Shown in pieces: positions 44,908-55,822 of a DNA stretch of 64,000 nt. Both the position numbers and the translations under genes were made by a program. The notes under the pieces were generated by a model. That model was given only the letters and a program-made list of their open reading frames with translations. It searched no databases and was not told where the DNA came from. The stretch is from positions 4,831,786 to 4,895,785 of the forward strand of contig QCXZ01000041.1 in the NCBI GenBank assembly GCA_025024175.1, written 5' to 3'. Positions within the stretch are counted from its first letter, which is position 1. Each line of letters starts with the position of its first letter. Origin of the DNA: Rhyzopertha dominica. Lineage: Eukaryota > Arthropoda > Insecta > Coleoptera > Bostrichidae.

Positions 44908-45910
44908 CAGTGGCGTAGTGGAATTTGCGCTGTGGAATTTAATGATTGAAATTTAAGGTGTTTTTTTTTAAATTGTCAAAACAGACAAGTGGATATGTTG
45001 TTCGGAAACCAGTATTAAGTAAATACGTTGTTAATATACATCCAAATATAGAAAATACCGTACATAACAGTGGCTTAGGTTGCAGCATCAATGAGTAAAC
45101 AATCCATCCCTACGCGTTTGCTTGTTACCCGTATTTAAAAAATAAACATAAAGCACGCACTCCTGGTCCTGGTGTTAAGTATAACGAAAAAGTTAAAAAA
45201 TGGGAGAGTAATTAAGGAAATACATATTATTACATAAATGCTTTCAATTAGATATTCATACTTCCATCTAGGCTAAACGCTTGCATAATATGTAATATAG
45301 ATAATATATTGCAAAGTCTAAAACTTACTCCAAAATACTTCTAAATGCTACAAGCTTTGATGTTACCCTTTAATATTTTCATGTTAGATTAATAGAACAG
45401 AGACAACATAACCGAAAATTATTGGATATTTTGATGAATAATAACAGAACACAAATGAAGTTGAACAATAAACGGTTCATATTATTATTAATATGAGAAG
45501 TTGAAACTTGAATGAAACCGACTAAGTTAATATCTCAAAACACACTGGTAAGAGTTAAATTGATATGTTCTAAATGCTGTTGCTGAAGGTTATTACCGAT
45601 ATCGTTGACATTAAGAAGAAATAGCAAAGGACCAATATGTGACTACACAAAATACGCTTTCTCCTTGAAAAATAAATAATAGAACCGCCACTTATGTTAC
45701 ATGGCAGAGACCAATAATAATAGATCTATACTTAGATTAATATCAAAACTGGTATATTATTAAATTTTCTGTAAAATAAACGAACTTACAAATAAGTTAA
45801 CAGATTTTGAACTATGTTAAATACTCAAGAGATCTAACCATATAGCCAGTACAAATATTTCCACTGTGCAAATATAGGTAACACAAATTTGAGGCTCCAG
45901 TACGCCACTG
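44908..45910. mobile_element. Non-autonomous hAT-type element (1.0 kb)
   Basis: Ends are CAGTGGCGTAGTGGA (44908) and, in reverse complement, CAGTGGCGTACTGGA (45910), identical at 14 of 15 positions. CAGTGGCGTA is a classic hAT terminus. The expected 8-bp duplication does not match (GGTAAGTT against ACTTGGCA), so flanks have changed or the pair is a composite. No coding capacity. Confidence 0.6.
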
Positions 45911-45919
45911 ACTTGGCAT

Positions 45920-45960
45920 CACCCTTCGATATCTTAAGACATCACTGAAATCGAAGGGTG
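45920..45960. repeat. Perfect 11-bp-arm inverted repeat
   Basis: CACCCTTCGAT and ATCGAAGGGTG around a 19-base loop, ten bases beyond the hAT-type end. Function unknown. Confidence 0.55.
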
Positions 45961-47212
45961 CGCTAAAAGGCTTAAACGCAAACCTATTATGTTTTTCCCT
46001 AATCGGAATTCCATTGTTAACTTATTCAATTGGACGGTGTTGTACAATGCATTAAGGATATTTTGTGTATCAAAGGCATTATAAAGGCACAAGGAATAAC
46101 AGACGAAAAAATCGAGCATTGGCGTCGAGTGATTTAATAATTCATGTAGGTATTGACTAATCAAAATAGTTAAAAGCGATTTTATTTTGTCAACATTTTG
46201 TATTGGAGTTTATGGCAGTTTAAAATACACGATTCATAATTCGCAAAAAAATATATGTTTTCTCTAGATCGATGTTTCAGTCTTTTCAATTAGATCTTAT
46301 GTTTATTATGAAATCTTACATATTTATATACCTACAATTATTACTAATAATGCTTTTGTCCAGAAAACATCAACTAACATATTTTGAACACAACAATACC
46401 ATGAGACAATGATTATAAGACTGAAGTATTAAAATATCTTACTCTGTAAGCAGCAAATCACTTTTTATGAAATTTGTAATAGCCATGTGTTGAAAGCAGT
46501 CAAATGCTTTGTTGTATTAATTATATGGGAAGGTTATTATATTAATTACTTAATTATTTTACAAACATTATTTAATCTATCAACCATAGAAACCTAGAAT
46601 TAGACTCAAAACTGGGTTTAAATAAAGAAACCATTCAATGGGCGAAAACTGCAAGGTTTAGGTGTCTTATTATATAAATGCTCTAAAACTACATGCAAGC
46701 ATTCCGATTTTGTTTATAAGAGAATTTCTTTTTGTTTGCCCAACAAACCAATCTAAAATAAAAAGGATGCATAGCGATTTGTAGCCTATGCAACACCGAA
46801 CTAATAAATAAAATAATATAATAAATGTTTGAAAACGTACCGAAATAAAAATAAGAAATAAATATCAGTTGGATTAAGAGGAAAATTTCTTTCAATTCCA
46901 TAGTTCCCTACGGGATCATAATTCACCGAACAAAAAAAAATGTAACATCGTTTCCTAATATCCCAATGAATGGAAGATTTGGAAATGCAAGTGCAAAAGT
47001 AAACGAAACTATCAAAAATCGAATACCATTGTCCCAGTTGGATTATTTCAAAGATCCAGCAAGACGAAAATGACCTCGGCAGCACTAACAAATAAAGAGT
47101 ATTTGAAAATAGTGATATCTGGGATGAAGAAATTCGCTACGGTTTGCAATTCAAATTCTTATTAATTGTTGCTTGGCGAAAAATGAGGCAGAAAGAAAAA
47201 ATTCCGATACTG
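45961..47212. other. AT-rich stretch without recognised gene
   Basis: ORFs on the minus strand at 46689-47091 are AT-biased and unrecognised. A short plus-strand block around 46965-47075 (MNGRFGNASAKVNETIKNR) has plausible amino-acid composition but no start context or homologue that I know. Confidence 0.3.
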
Positions 47213-48086
47213 TAAAAAAACCGCTGCAAATTGAATCAATACTTCCACATCCAATTGTCAAAATGACATTTACGTTTTTATTTCTTATGCTATACGATTA
47301 GTAATCAGATTTTGAGCATTTTGTCTCTCTACAAATTTTTCCTAAAATAAAGTCCTCGTGATATTAGCAAAAATATATAAATTTTAAAATCGGTTTTTTC
47401 CAAATAACTTGAAAATTATTAACTTAACAAAAAAATTACAAGGGTGCATTCTGATCAGAAATTTGATTTTATATATAAAACCCAAATTTAAAAAAATCGT
47501 ACGAGCAGGGACCAAAATAGGTTTTTTGGAAATATTTCGAAAATGTCAAAATTTTGAATAAATTTTCTAAGAAATTTTTTATGAGAAATTATATATCCTA
47601 TCTGATGGCATTTTTATTTTTTGAATATATTAAGTATATTCGGAGTTATTCAGGAAAAACCGTTTTCTTTAAGTGACGCTTTTTTGCTAATATCTTCTAA
47701 ACAGTTTGCTGCACCGAAAATTTATAAGAATGAATAATACTCACAGTTATCCTACTAATCACATACTAAAACGAAAAAAATAAAAATTTACAAAAAGGGT
47801 AGTTACCCACCAGTTTTGCCCCCTTCCCGATGCCGTACTTACCCCACAAACAACAGGTCGCTTTGGGTGGTTGAGATTTATACGTTTGCCAAATTTCAAG
47901 TTCATATATTAAGTCTTTCGAAAGTTACCGCGTATACAAACAAAACCACAGACACACAGACAAGAAATTTTTTTGCTAAAATTTTGTTTTTTGCGTTTTC
48001 AGCCATTTTAAAGCGAATGAGCAAATAAAAATTTTTGAATTTTTTTTTTCGCGATACAATACTTTCCATCCGTTGGATGTGGAAGT
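47213..48086 (-). repeat. Dispersed repeat family, copy B
   Basis: Reverse orientation to copy A: begins AAACCGCTGCAAATTGAATC, then ACTTCCACATCC, and ends CATCCGTTGGATGTGGAAGT. Same internal blocks as copy A, with small indels. Confidence 0.75.
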
Positions 48087-48089
48087 AAT

Positions 48090-48745
48090 TGATTTTTTTA
48101 AACGCATAAAGAAGTGAGTCTTTTCTGATATTTGTCAAGTAAGGTAATTTACTTCAAATTTAAAGATTAGTGGGGAAGTTATGTTATTCGGGAAACGGTT
48201 CATTAAATCGGCCGAATCAAAACACATAAAAAATTACGGAGCCTAGCGTAAGAACTTACATGTAGGATCCAAAGAGTTGGAAAAATGGTTTAAAGTTAAT
48301 CCTCAAACAGCAGGTCTAGATATTGGAACTTTTCAGCGAGTTAACAGTGTTGGGAAAATCTTCNATTAATGAGAAGAAAAAGACGTAATTAAAATAACAA
48401 GCNACAGCTAAGGGGTAGAAACCAAAGCCGCATGATGCTTGATAAGGAATGGCTTTCAGAAAAAAAAACGATGAGGCGACAACTTTGAAATCAACTCTTC
48501 AAAAGAAAGCCGAAAACTGTATATTTAATATGTGCAGTTGTAATAACGTTTATAGTAAAACAAAAAAATATATTCCTGATGACAATTTTTAGCGGAATTC
48601 TTTAATGGAAAAATTGCAGTTTAATATAAACTTAACTGATACGTTTGCAGATTAGTAGGCAAACCGAAATTAAACCAGTTTTGTAATATACCTGTCATAC
48701 TGTTGGATATTGCTAGATTGTGCGTCGTTTCATAGAAAACGATAG
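48090..48745. other. Stretch without recognised gene
   Basis: A plus-strand block at about 48260-48365 (KELEKWFKVNPQTAGLDIGT) looks like decayed coding sequence but was not recognised. Confidence 0.3.
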
Positions 48746-48749
48746 TGTT

Positions 48750-49165
48750 TCAAATGACAGTAAGCCTAAGGAGGACAGCCTCTGAAATCTCTCTGTGTAT
48801 TTGTAATTTTGTGCAGGGCACATTTAATAATTTCGAAAGAAGAATCCCTTTAACAACATTCAAATTAACACCTCTAAAAGCAAAAGCATCCAGGTTGTCA
48901 CCCCCGTAAAAGCATTTCCACAGCTCGCTTCGGGCACAAAGACATTTAAAGTGCGCGGCTTCAAAGCCGGTTTTAAAGCAGTCATGCGATAAACTTTTAA
49001 GATGTTCCGTAACGTAGCTAACCCTCTTGATCCCAGGCTGGTAATTTTGCCTAACCCAACAGGCGTTAAGATACTCGAAGAGATTCACTGCGTTAGCTGT
49101 ACTGCAGAAAGATGTCTTGTTAGGTGTAAATGTAAAAGCATTTTGCGTCTAATAGTTTTACCTGT
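48750..49165 (-). CDS. Unidentified coding-like ORF
   Basis: The minus-strand frame is open for about 137 codons; the first Met gives 112 codons (49088-48750). Base composition is richer in GC than the flanks and codon use is mixed rather than AT-only (CTG, GCC, GGC, AAC), unlike the chance ORFs around it. The translation is rich in Cys and aromatic residues (YLNACWVRQNYQPGIKR, HFKCLCARSELWKCFYGGD). No signal peptide or transmembrane segment. I do not recognise the family. It might be an exon of a host gene, a transposase fragment, or a remnant of another mobile element. No canonical splice sites were established. Confidence 0.35.
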
Positions 49166-49169
49166 CAGT

Positions 49170-50685
49170 ATACGAGTATAGTTGAGATATATCTCGGTTC
49201 AAAGTTATGTTAACATCTTATAGAAGTGGTTTAAGCCATCAATAAACATGCATTTGTTAGGAAGAAAAATTTAAAAAATGTTTACTGTCTTTATCTCTAT
49301 TTTTAAAACAAAAAAGGAGGGACAAGGTATGCAGATAACCGAGAAAAAGCATTTGTTAAATAGCATACGTGATACACAAAATTAGTATAGTAGTAGTGTG
49401 CGGACTAAATGAGGATGCCAACAGGATGGAGGATGGAACCAAAAACACTAGAGAAAATTGTGCGAATTAGATAATTTTAACAGTAACGTAAATAATAATG
49501 TAATGTAATGTAATAGAAAATTTTGGAGAGAAAGGACTAGAAAACAATAAAAGGCGAGGATTATTTAAATATTGCATACAAGCATACAACATAATCTTGC
49601 GGTGGAAAATACTTTTTACGAGCACTAGAAATGTTTATCGATCTTCATATAGTAATCGTAAAAGTTAAAGGAAAGATAAACTGTAAGGAAACNTGGAAAA
49701 ACGAGTAAGACCACGTGAAACGATAAGAATACATAAATTATAAAATATAGAAACACTGAATAGAATCTGAAAATAGGGTACCAACAAAGATTGATTTGAT
49801 AAGGCATTATCTAACGAATACGGATGTTGAACACAAGCATTTAAAAAACAATGTGGTGGAATGAAGCAATAAAACATGAAGTAACGCAGAAGAATGGTAC
49901 GAATATCTAACGTGAAAGACAATTAAAATAAAGGAACACGGAAGAAAAGTTAAAATTCTTGCACTAGAAGTAAAGAAAAGAGGATTGAAAATGCAGGTCG
50001 GTTGCACAACGCTCTAAACAGATAACTCATCTCTAAACAAGAAGTTACAAAGATAATACCTTTTGAAACCATATAGCCAAAGATGGCCAAAGGGAGGACC
50101 GCGGTCTACTGGTAGCCCCACATTATTTTGTGTAGCTCGCCAAACTTAATACCATATCGAAGAATGGATATCCTACTAGGGAATCTCAATCGTTACAAAA
50201 TAAATAATTAATTGTTAATAAATAACAAAGGTGTGTGCTCTGTTGTCTATATCAGAAACAAACCAAGGACAGCTGTTTCGATCTATTAGATCTCAGCAAT
50301 GCAGACAACACAGCACAGAAGTTTTACTACTTACATTGTGTCTTTAACACAACAAAAATTTACAAAGTGATATGCCAATTTTGCAATAAAATTTCTCTTC
50401 CCTTGAGACATTTCTATTACAATCTTGTTCATTGTCCTTTTGTCAAAAGCCTTAGGAGCTGTAACATCCAAATAACAATGTTCGTCCTGCAAACCCCAAA
50501 AAATCGTGGTCTTACACCCCGGGAAACCAAAATTGAGCTTTTATTGATTTATTTTATTTTATTGAAGTTAAGCATGTCCACAGTTGCTCATTATGTTTAT
50601 ACATAATATTTCGAAGAAAAAGGGAAAAACAACAAAAGGCGCAAAAATAACGACACTGAACATGAAAAAATGGGCATAATTTGTA
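49170..50685. other. AT-rich stretch without recognised gene
   Basis: Short (AATGT)n-like tract near 49497-49515; otherwise no recognised structure. ORF 50235-50606 (plus, 123 codons) is not recognised and is probably chance. Confidence 0.35.
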
Positions 50686-50689
50686 CATA

Positions 50690-52660
50690 ATAATAATAAT
50701 AAACGACTTTATTAGGCACAGTAGGTTAAATACAATCAAAACTATTATTTTGAACGTAAAAGAAAGAAGAAAAGAAAAATATAAAATATATATACTGTAT
50801 TAACCTACCNAATTATACAAACCAAACAAAATTATTTTTTTTGTAAACTGGGAAACATGGCGAAGTCTAGCAAAATCCTATTCTACTTAACCACGCATCC
50901 CAAGCTATAAGGGCGTACATGTGGAAAGTGGGAAAGAAATCAACAAATGCAAGAAAAAAAAACAATGAAAAAAAGGCTTAGAAGGAAGAGAAAGCCCGCT
51001 TGATAAGCAGATTTCATCTAATTTGAGTAACAAAAACGTACTCCTCTAATTTATATTTAAACTTATTAATATTATACAGTCAGAACTGACGGTGTAAGGC
51101 ATTGTACAATTTAGCAGTATTGAAAGAGAAAGCTCTGCGAAACAGAGCTGTACGGTGGGGGGGCACAACAAAACTGTCCCTAAATCGAGTGTTTCTAGAG
51201 TGAATATCTGAGTGATATGTTAATAGACCTTTCAAGTTAGATGTAGGAGATGGAATGGTAAGTATTTTATGAACAAAACGGTTAAGATGACACTTCTTAC
51301 GATTATCCATGTTCAACCAATTTAAGTCATTTATAAACGACGTGATATGATCACATCTACGCAAACCATAGACATATCGGCAACATGCATTCTGTACTCT
51401 CTGCACACGACTTTTCTCGTTGGCATCAAAACAAAACAAATAAAGTCACAATAATTAAAATGCGATAATACAAGACTTTCACATAATTGTTTCCTTAGTA
51501 AGAAATTTAAAAAATATCTACTCGAATATAACAATTTTAAAGCAGAGAATGCCCGTTGTATTAGCTTTGTGACATGTTCCCTAAACCGAAGTGCACTATC
51601 TATAATGACACCCAAATTTCGAGTGTGATCAACAAACGGAACATTAACTCCTGCTAGAGTTACCGACATAGAATCGCATACATATTTTCTGACATTTTTA
51701 TTGCCAAAACACATAACCACTGATTTAGAAGGGTTTAATTTTAAGTTATGCTACTCAGACAAAGTTATGATTCTATCTAGTTCCTCATTAATAAGTATAG
51801 ATGAAGCTAAGCAGTCCTCAAGTCTGAAATGATGATAAATCTGGGTGTCATCAGCATATGCTTGAACCTTACACCTACTTACAGATTTAATTGTATCAGC
51901 AGTATATATAATAAACAATAATGGGCCTAGGATTGACCCCTGAGGAACTCCAGTTAATATGTTTGAAGTATTGGAATAACGGTTGCTGGAAAATATTTTT
52001 TGACATCTATTGCTCAGATAAGATGACACCAAAGACTCAACTGACGATGAGGAAAATCCACAGTATCTTAACTTAGCACACATCAATCTGTGATTAAAAG
52101 TGTCGAAAGCCTTAGAATAATCCAACAATACCAAAATCGACGCTAGACCTTCATCAGTTGCTCTAATAATGTCATCAACGACACAAGTTAAAGCTGTAGC
52201 TGTAGAGAAGTCCTTTCTAAAGCCACACTGATTACCGGAGATGAGGACATTATTAAGGGCAAATTCATAAATTTGTTTATACAAGATTTTTTCGAAAATT
52301 TTAGAGACAACGGGTAATATGCTTATAATACGCAGGTCCGATAAACTAGCAGGGTTTGGTTTTTTAGGCAACGGCAATCCTACTGCAGTTTTCCAAGCAA
52401 GTGTAAAAAAAGACTTCTCAATGCAACAATTAATTATATGCATAATATAGATATCAATGTGAGGACTGCAGTATCTGAACATGCCGTCATCCCCAGATGC
52501 CTTAGACGTGATTGAACACAAAGAACTATGAACATCATCCATCGACACCAGGGCAAAATCAAAGTTAAGATTGTATTTCAAATAATTATTTTGATAATAT
52601 TCAATCATTTCGTTAGACAAATCATTGTCATCTTGAAAAAATTTGCAAAAATAAAATATA
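50690..52660 (-). mobile_element. CR1-like LINE, 5'-truncated
   Basis: A non-LTR retrotransposon on the minus strand. The reverse transcriptase occupies 52620-51751 (289 codons), with LPKKPNPASLSDLRIISILP, GFRKDFSTATAL, LLDYSKAFDTFNH, TGVPQGSILGPLLFIIY and the catalytic AYADDTQIYH. A stop at about 51750 is followed by the thumb and C-terminal region in two overlapping frames (51720-51331: NLGVIIDSALRFREHV; 51439-51080: VQNACCRYVYGLR, HSRNTRFRDSFVVPPHRTAL). The 3' UTR runs to about 50690, with AATAAAG and a terminal (TTA)n tract (50690-50703). The endonuclease domain is missing. A relative lies at 62143-63790. Only a few lesions, so the insertion is moderately young. Confidence 0.85.
51751..52620 (-). 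pseudogene. CR1-like reverse transcriptase domain
   Basis: Covers RT fingers and palm of the LINE at 50690-52660. The catalytic A/YADD motif is intact near 51860. The frame starts inside the protein (the Met at 52620 is not a true start) because the element lacks its 5' half, and it ends at a premature stop at 51751. The continuation is in overlapping shifted frames downstream. It would copy the element's RNA at nicked target DNA if intact. Confidence 0.8.
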
Positions 52661-52789
52661 AATGTTAATTCCTACATCTCACAGTAAATGGGGCTTCTAT
52701 TATACAATATAAATCCTCCCTTATAGATAAACGACTGTTCTCCATCTTATGAGAAAGCAAGCAGTTCAACCAGCCATCGTAACGTTTTA

Positions 52790-53240
52790 AAATTGAACGC
52801 CACGTTTTATTATAACGACCAGCAAGTTCCATTTAGACGCCCCACAAACACACATAGGGCCATAACAGCCCACTACTTGACGAGTGAATACACACGCACG
52901 ATAATGGGAACACATAAAATAACAGATCTCTCCCCCGTGGCAACAGTAGCGTAAGCAACCCTTGGCGACTATTCCTGCAATCAATTCTACGCGTCATAGT
53001 GAGACAGGGTGAGGGAACAATTTTCCTGTGGGTGTGCAGTAAAGGACAAAAACGAGCGCCCGTAAACGGCATTTCGCTCGTACGCCGTTTGGGGGTTTGC
53101 AAATGAATTTATTGTGTTGTACTGGGTGCACCGAATCGACGGTTAAAAGCAATTGAATGCGGTATTCAGGGAGTCGAGGGGGATCTTATAGAGTCGTGTA
53201 CCGACGGCGGCACATTTGTTTCAATTTGGGAAATTCGCAA
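52790..53240. promoter_or_regulatory. CpG-bearing single-copy island
   Basis: GC-richer patch with no repeats shared in the window. Overlapping ORFs (65 and 89 codons, minus) are unrecognised. Candidate regulatory or conserved non-coding sequence. Confidence 0.25.
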
Positions 53241-53249
53241 GTACACAAT

Positions 53250-53695
53250 GATTTTGTTATAACGTTATCAGTCTATTTCCAGTGAATCAGCAGTAAATGA
53301 TAAACACTTCAAAACAGTTTGCATCCGGCAATATGTTCACTATGGCATTATAAATAATGATAGCTTGCCTTTCTTGGAAATTTTGAGAGAAAAGTTCTCC
53401 AAATCTTATTATAAGAATAATATCCTTAAAAGTTTACCTGCATAAGAAATTTATGATGTAAAATTCACGTTTATGAAAAAGTCTAAGGTAATACAATGTA
53501 AAAACATTTAATGACGCCTAAATCAAGTACCTTTATTATAAAAACTATATTTTTTAATAATATTTTAAAATCTAATAATACGCATTTATTAATGACATCG
53601 ACTCTAAAATTTCTTGATTTTGAAGAAGTCTAATAGGCAAGGACTTTTATTGCATTTGACAATCATGGAGTCCACTAAATATATGTGAAATCATC

Positions 53696-53751
<56 letters not shown>

Positions 53752-54635
53752 CACACCGCGACATAATACAGATAGAATAATTTGTTTTTCACGAAAAAGA
53801 TAAATACATAGTTGATAACATCGTGGGAAGCAAAACCCTTCCTTTATGGGTTAGTTTTATCCTACATGTCATCAAGCAATCACCTTCTTTACGTTCTTCA
53901 AATCCTGACCAAAATCAAATACACCAGTTCCCCGTTCTTGGCAAATTACTTAACATAAATTGTTAGGAAAATGAAAAATTGCTGTCAAAGAAATGAACGT
54001 GAGGAGCAAGCGATACTCCAAAGAAGCTAAAGTTTGTTTGGACAAAGCTCTTGTTTACTGCAATTATGGAAATTGAATTTATAAACTTCGATTACGTAGT
54101 TACATAACTACCCTTCTGAAAACCTCAATACCATGGTGATGCTAAATGTATTAGCTTGAGAAAAATTATTTCTTTGTAGACATTAAAGCAACATTTTCTA
54201 CTAACAGACTATAAACACTTATACACAGATCGTGTTCATTTTTATAAAGCCACGAAAGCTTCAAAAGAATTATATTAGAGAAAACCAAGGAACGCATGGC
54301 ACACGCTGTTTTCTGTCAGAGAAGCAGGCATTCATATAAGCAGCTTAAGAAATGAGGAGAAGAGGTACATAAGAAATAAGAAATAACGAAAACCAATACT
54401 AGCACTACGATCAAATCAACATCATATAAACACAAAGAAGGATTCCGATGCAGTTGTAAAGCTCTCGTTTACCCCGGGGATGCACGGCCACATCACATAA
54501 ATTTTTTACTAAACTGAAACTTTGATACTATGTTACTGTGTGGAAGTATGGATTGATCCTCAAACTATTTAATACTTTGAAATGTGGAAAGACTGTGAAG
54601 CATTGAACGAATACTGTCCCAATTTGAATTCAGAG
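53250..54635. other. AT-rich stretch with (AAT)18 microsatellite
   Basis: Apart from the trinucleotide tract at 53697-53750 nothing is recognised. Confidence 0.4.
53697..53750 (+). repeat. (AAT)18 microsatellite
   Basis: 54 bases of uninterrupted AAT repeats. Confidence 0.95.
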
Positions 54636-54644
54636 TGTTTCTTT

Positions 54645-55760
54645 GAGACAAAAGTAGCAAATTCAGAATTTTGAATAATGGTCTTCCACAAGGATCGGTT
54701 CTTTCGCCTATTCTTTTCAACCTTTACTAAGTGACCTTCCAGTAATCCGATCGAGAAAATTTGTGTATGCAGACGATATGGTATTGGTTTTGCAAAGTAA
54801 AGACTTTTCTGTACTTGAACAAACATAACTTCTGCTAAAAAACCTTGGAGTAACTCTAGATACGTCTCTAACGTACAAGAAACATCTAGAAAACATCAGT
54901 AAAAATTACAGACTAGAAATAACATCCTGCATAAGCTTGTTGGTACTTCTGCAACTGCCTTGCTTTATAGCACTATTGAGTACGATCCTCCTATCTGGTC
55001 AACTAGTAATCACACAGAAAAAATTGACACTCAACTAAATATTGCAATGCGATTAATCACGGGAACAATGAAGTCAACTCCATTACCTTGGCTTCTGATT
55101 CTTTCAAACATTGCTCCTCCGGAGATTCGCAGACAATTTGCTACATTTAAAGCTTGGCAAAAATATCAATCAGCTCCTAATGAGTTACTGATTTTCCGAG
55201 ATCTGCAAGAGCTGCCTACAACTCGGTAAACTTCCAGAAAACCTCTGTGGGACAGAAGGTTTCTTTCGTGCTCCTTACACCATTCAAGATGGATGGTGTT
55301 CTGTTTGGAAACTTTAGAAACATAATATATTCAATCAACAGCTTATAGACGATCCTACAGAAAAGGTGGCAAGAACTGACCTCCCGAGAAAGTCTTGGAT
55401 AACTCTGAATCGCCTTCGCCTTCGGTCGTGGAAAATGCAACTTTTTTCTTAATAAATGGGATCCATCTATCAACCCTTCTTGTGAATGTGGAGATCCCCT
55501 CCAAACAATTGAACATACGAGTATGGTCAACAGATGCCCCGTACAGCATGGCCTTGTGGTTTTCCGTCTATACATCGTGTTGATGAAGATGTTGAAGATT
55601 GGCTTAAGATAACCGAGATCTGATTGGAGTTTTTCTACGGTTTTCTCTTAATACTCTATCCAGAAATACATGTGTGTATCTATTCTGGATGGAGTGGAAA
55701 TGCGAGATCTCTTATCGTTAAAACAGAAGGTTTTTTCTTTTAACGCTTCCATAAAAGTCG
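54645..55760 (+). mobile_element. Non-LTR retrotransposon (LINE), 3' part, second copy
   Basis: Better preserved than the copy at 7725-8760. The plus strand encodes NGLPQGSVLSPILFNLY (54680-54730), VYADDMVLVLQ (54763-54796) and, after frameshifts, the thumb (LGVTLDTSLTYKKHLENIS, about 54840-54900). Then come the conserved block IDTQLNIAMRLITGTMKSTP, LSNIAPPEIRRQFATF (54960-55229), and a C-terminal region with C-x-C-G...QT..H-type spacing (about 55480-55540) ending near 55620. The 3' UTR contains ACTCTATCCAGA and TCTATTCTGGATGG. 5'-truncated; endonuclease absent; several frameshifts. Confidence 0.8.
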
Positions 55761-55822
55761 ACCTATTCACATGAAATTAATAGTAGTGTGTAATTTATTA
55801 ATGGATTCATAATATATATATA

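Noticed and set aside
46801..47091. 96-codon minus-strand ORF rich in Phe/Tyr
   Set aside because: AT-driven composition, no family recognised; chance ORF.
50235..50606. 123-codon plus-strand ORF
   Set aside because: Not recognised, no coding bias visible, next to LINE 3' sequence.
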